DNA from: an uncultured Pelolinea sp.
Lineage (GTDB): Bacteria; Chloroflexota; Anaerolineae; Anaerolineales; Anaerolineaceae
Length of the DNA: 14,449 bases
NCBI GenBank assembly: GCA_937902055.1
Contig: CALGUJ010000399.1
Coordinates: 1 to 14,449, forward strand
Reading direction: 5' to 3'
A model generated the notes under the pieces. The model worked only from the letters and a program-made list of their open reading frames with translations, was not told the origin of the DNA and ran no database searches. Numbering within the stretch: position 1 is the stretch's first letter; every line of letters begins with the position of its first letter. Positions 12,777-14,449 of this stretch are shown piece after piece. Both the position numbers and the translations under genes were made by a program.

Positions 12777-13826
12777 ATGGAAGACGAAAAGAAACATTTA
12801 TTGGATATCAAGAAACACCTGTTGACGGGTGTTTCGTACATGATCCCCTTGGTCGTTGCCGGTGGTATTTTGATCGCATTGTCGTTCCTCGTGGGTGGTT
12901 ATCTGGGATTTCAAACTGAAGGTACTCCTGCCGATTACTTGATGCGCATCGGCGGTGGAGCGTTGAGCTTCATTGTGCCTATCCTGGCCGGTTTCATTGC
13001 CTACTCCATCGCGGATCGGGCCGGTATTGCCCCCGGTTTGGTTGCCGGCTACGTGGCCGTGCAGGTCAACTCGGGCTTTTTGGGCGGTATCGTCGGCGGT
13101 TTGCTGGCAGGCTACATTGTATTTTTCCTAAAGAAGATCAAGGTGCCGAACCTGGTGAAACCCCTGATGGGTATTCTGATCATCCCGCTGCTCAGCACCC
13201 TGGTCGTAGGCCTGCTCCTCTATTTAGTCCTCGGCAATCCCATCGCCGCGATCATGGCCGCTTTGCAGAACTGGCTGACCAGCATGAGCGCCACCAACCT
13301 GGTCATCTTCGGCGCCATCCTGGGCGCCATGCAGGCCTTTGATATGGGCGGCCCGGTTGACAAGACGGCTTACACCTTCGGTTTGGCCATGCTTGCTCAG
13401 AACCAGTTTACCCCCATGGCAGCCATCATGGTGGGCGGCATGGTTCCCCCCATCGCGCTCTCCATCGCTGCCAAGTTGAAACCCGCCAAATTCTCGCCTT
13501 CCGAGAGGAAACACGCTGATGCGGCCTGGATCATGGGCTTATCTTTCATCACCGAAGGCGCCATTCCCTTTGCTTCGGCTGACCCGCTGCACGTGATCCC
13601 GTCGCAGATGATTGGTTCTGCAATTGCCGGCGCGTTATCGATGGTGTTCGGATGCGCACTGCGCGCCCCCCACGGCGGTATCTTTGTGCTGCCCCTGGTC
13701 GAAAAACCTGTGCTGTACCTTGTTGCGCTGGCCGCCGGTATCGCAGTGACCACCACCCTGGTGGTGTTGTTCAAGAAAGACCTGCCGAAAGAAGAAGCGG
13801 AAGATACGGCAGTCGTCGCAGATTAA
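12777..13826 (+). CDS. PTS fructose-family EIIC permease
   Basis: A 349-residue integral membrane permease of the fructose/mannitol-type PTS, predicted to bring in the sugar while EIIB phosphorylates it. It has about nine or ten hydrophobic segments. Family motifs visible include GVSYMIPLVVAGGILIAL near the start, DMGGPVDKTAY mid-protein, and the Fru EIIC signature TEGAIPFASADP with the substrate-site glutamate. AGGAGG (12762-12767) lies 9 bases before the ATG, the best ribosome site of the operon. A charged tail follows the last membrane segment. The substrate is not certain: fructose, mannosyl-glycerate and other substrates use this family. The adjacent dehydrogenase suggests a polyol or ketose. 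Confidence 0.93.
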   Translation: MEDEKKHLLDIKKHLLTGVSYMIPLVVAGGILIALSFLVGGYLGFQTEGTPADYLMRIGGGALSFIVPILAGFIAYSIADRAGIAPGLVAGYVAVQVNSGFLGGIVGGLLAGYIVFFLKKIKVPNLVKPLMGILIIPLLSTLVVGLLLYLVLGNPIAAIMAALQNWLTSMSATNLVIFGAILGAMQAFDMGGPVDKTAYTFGLAMLAQNQFTPMAAIMVGGMVPPIALSIAAKLKPAKFSPSERKHADAAWIMGLSFITEGAIPFASADPLHVIPSQMIGSAIAGALSMVFGCALRAPHGGIFVLPLVEKPVLYLVALAAGIAVTTTLVVLFKKDLPKEEAEDTAVVAD

Positions 13827-13866
13827 TCAAAAGTAAAATAGTGTTATTGAATCGATGAACGCACAG

Positions 13867-13913
13867 CCCCCTCTTTATCTGAAAGGAAAATGGACTCGTG
13901 GATAAAGAGGGGG
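13867..13913. repeat. Long inverted repeat between EIIC and the DeoR gene
   Basis: CCCCCTCTTTATC (13867-13879) and GATAAAGAGGGGG (13901-13913) are a perfect 13-base inverted pair with a 21-base spacer. No T run follows on either strand, so it is not a standard terminator. It lies in the expected -35 region of the deoR promoter. Confidence 0.6.
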
Positions 13914-13924
13914 GATAAAAAGAT

Positions 13925-13930
13925 TATACT
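13925..13930 (+). promoter_or_regulatory. -10 element directly before the DeoR start
   Basis: TATACT ends 8 bases before the ATG, so transcription would begin at or within a base or two of the start codon. No -35 match exists 16-18 bases upstream, where the inverted-repeat arm lies. Confidence 0.35.
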
Positions 13931-13938
13931 GGATAACC

Positions 13939-14449
13939 ATGATAGCAGCAGAACGCCTGGATTACATCATCGAAAAATTACGCTCGGAGCACATCGTGTC
14001 GATTCAAGTGCTCAGCGCTAAACTGGGCGTGACCCCCATGACCATCCGCCGGGATATCCTGCAACTGGAAGAAATGGGATTGTGCCAGCGCACGCACGGA
14101 GGGGCCATTTCCACCAGCCGGCCGATCCTTTCGGACACGCCTTACGACCAGCGCGAACTGCTTTACGTAAATGAAAAGCAAGCCATCGCAAGAAAAGCCG
14201 CTGAAATGGTCAATGAAGGCGATACCATTGCCATCGACAGCGGCACCACCACCTTTCACTTCGCGCAGGCGCTCAAGAACAAAAAGAACATCACCGTCAT
14301 CACCAATTCGGTTTACGTGTTGACGGAATTATATGACTCACGGCAGATCAACGTGATTTCCTGCGCCGGCATTCTTTCCCGATCCAACCTCACAGATAAG
14401 GAACACGGCGATCCCTGCCTGGTGGGGCCGCTGGCGGAAATGATCATGC
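13939..14449 (+). CDS. DeoR-family transcriptional regulator (partial, 3' end outside window)
   Basis: The open frame from ATG 13939 runs off the right edge after 170 residues; the family is usually about 250. The N-terminus is a DeoR winged helix: AERLDYIIEKL, then GVTPMTIRRDILQLEE with the recognition helix near 32-45, and the family marker RTHGGA (51-56). The DeoRC sugar-phosphate sensing domain follows, with NEKQAIARKAAEMV and the phosphate-binding DSGTTT segment. It probably represses the upstream PTS genes and perhaps the divergent dehydrogenase until a sugar phosphate binds. The ribosome site is poor (GGATAACC before the ATG), in keeping with a nearly leaderless transcript. Confidence 0.92.
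   Translation, partial: MIAAERLDYIIEKLRSEHIVSIQVLSAKLGVTPMTIRRDILQLEEMGLCQRTHGGAISTSRPILSDTPYDQRELLYVNEKQAIARKAAEMVNEGDTIAIDSGTTTFHFAQALKNKKNITVITNSVYVLTELYDSRQINVISCAGILSRSNLTDKEHGDPCLVGPLAEMIM

Overview
The window looks like a chromosomal stretch of a Chloroflexota bacterium, probably an Anaerolineae-type anaerobe. This is an inference from gene style: several lipoproteins with Thr/Pro-rich linkers after the lipobox cysteine, an NBR1-type Ig domain, a PD40 beta-propeller lipoprotein, PspC, and a glpA-like/oxidoreductase/DUF1667 trio. No marker gene, rRNA or tRNA is present to confirm it. There is no sign of phage, transposon, CRISPR or defence genes.

Layout. (1) 1-161: the 3' end of an unrecognised + strand gene, closed by an intrinsic terminator. 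(2) 264-5276: a glycerol / glycerol-3-phosphate module. Glycerol kinase (glpK) lies on the - strand. Divergent from it is a tightly packed + strand trio: a GlpA-like FAD dehydrogenase with a C-terminal BFD-type domain, a second FAD/NAD(P)-linked oxidoreductase, and a small four-cysteine DUF1667 protein. Together they would phosphorylate glycerol and oxidise glycerol-3-phosphate to DHAP, with electrons probably passing through the second flavoprotein. (3) 5304-8082: an NBR1-Ig lipoprotein (- strand) divergent from a membrane PAS-PAS-GGDEF diguanylate cyclase (+ strand). (4) 8098-10555: a - strand run of three envelope genes (laminin-G/DUF1080-like lipoprotein, six-bladed PD40 propeller lipoprotein, PspC protein), probably one transcript from a promoter near 10550 to the shared terminator at 8044-8082. 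(5) 10646-14449: a sugar or polyol uptake locus. A zinc-dependent MDR dehydrogenase (- strand) is divergent from fructose-family PTS genes EIIA, EIIB and EIIC (+ strand), followed by a DeoR-family regulator cut off by the window edge. Imported substrate-phosphate is the likely inducer of the DeoR protein, and the dehydrogenase may act on the polyol or its phosphate.

Regulatory architecture is the most rewarding part. Each divergent pair is separated by about 170-275 bp with recognisable promoter elements. Two of these regions (upstream of the GlpA-like gene, and upstream of the NBR1-Ig lipoprotein) share an identical 15-base word inside an inverted repeat. The PTS promoter carries a 10-bp-phased ACATT repeat, and a long inverted repeat sits just before a nearly leaderless deoR start. 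The GlpA-like protein lacks the fourth cysteine expected of its [2Fe-2S] site. I see no clearly unprecedented multi-gene system. The best candidates for new biology are the flavoprotein trio with its altered cluster site and the shared operator-like repeat.
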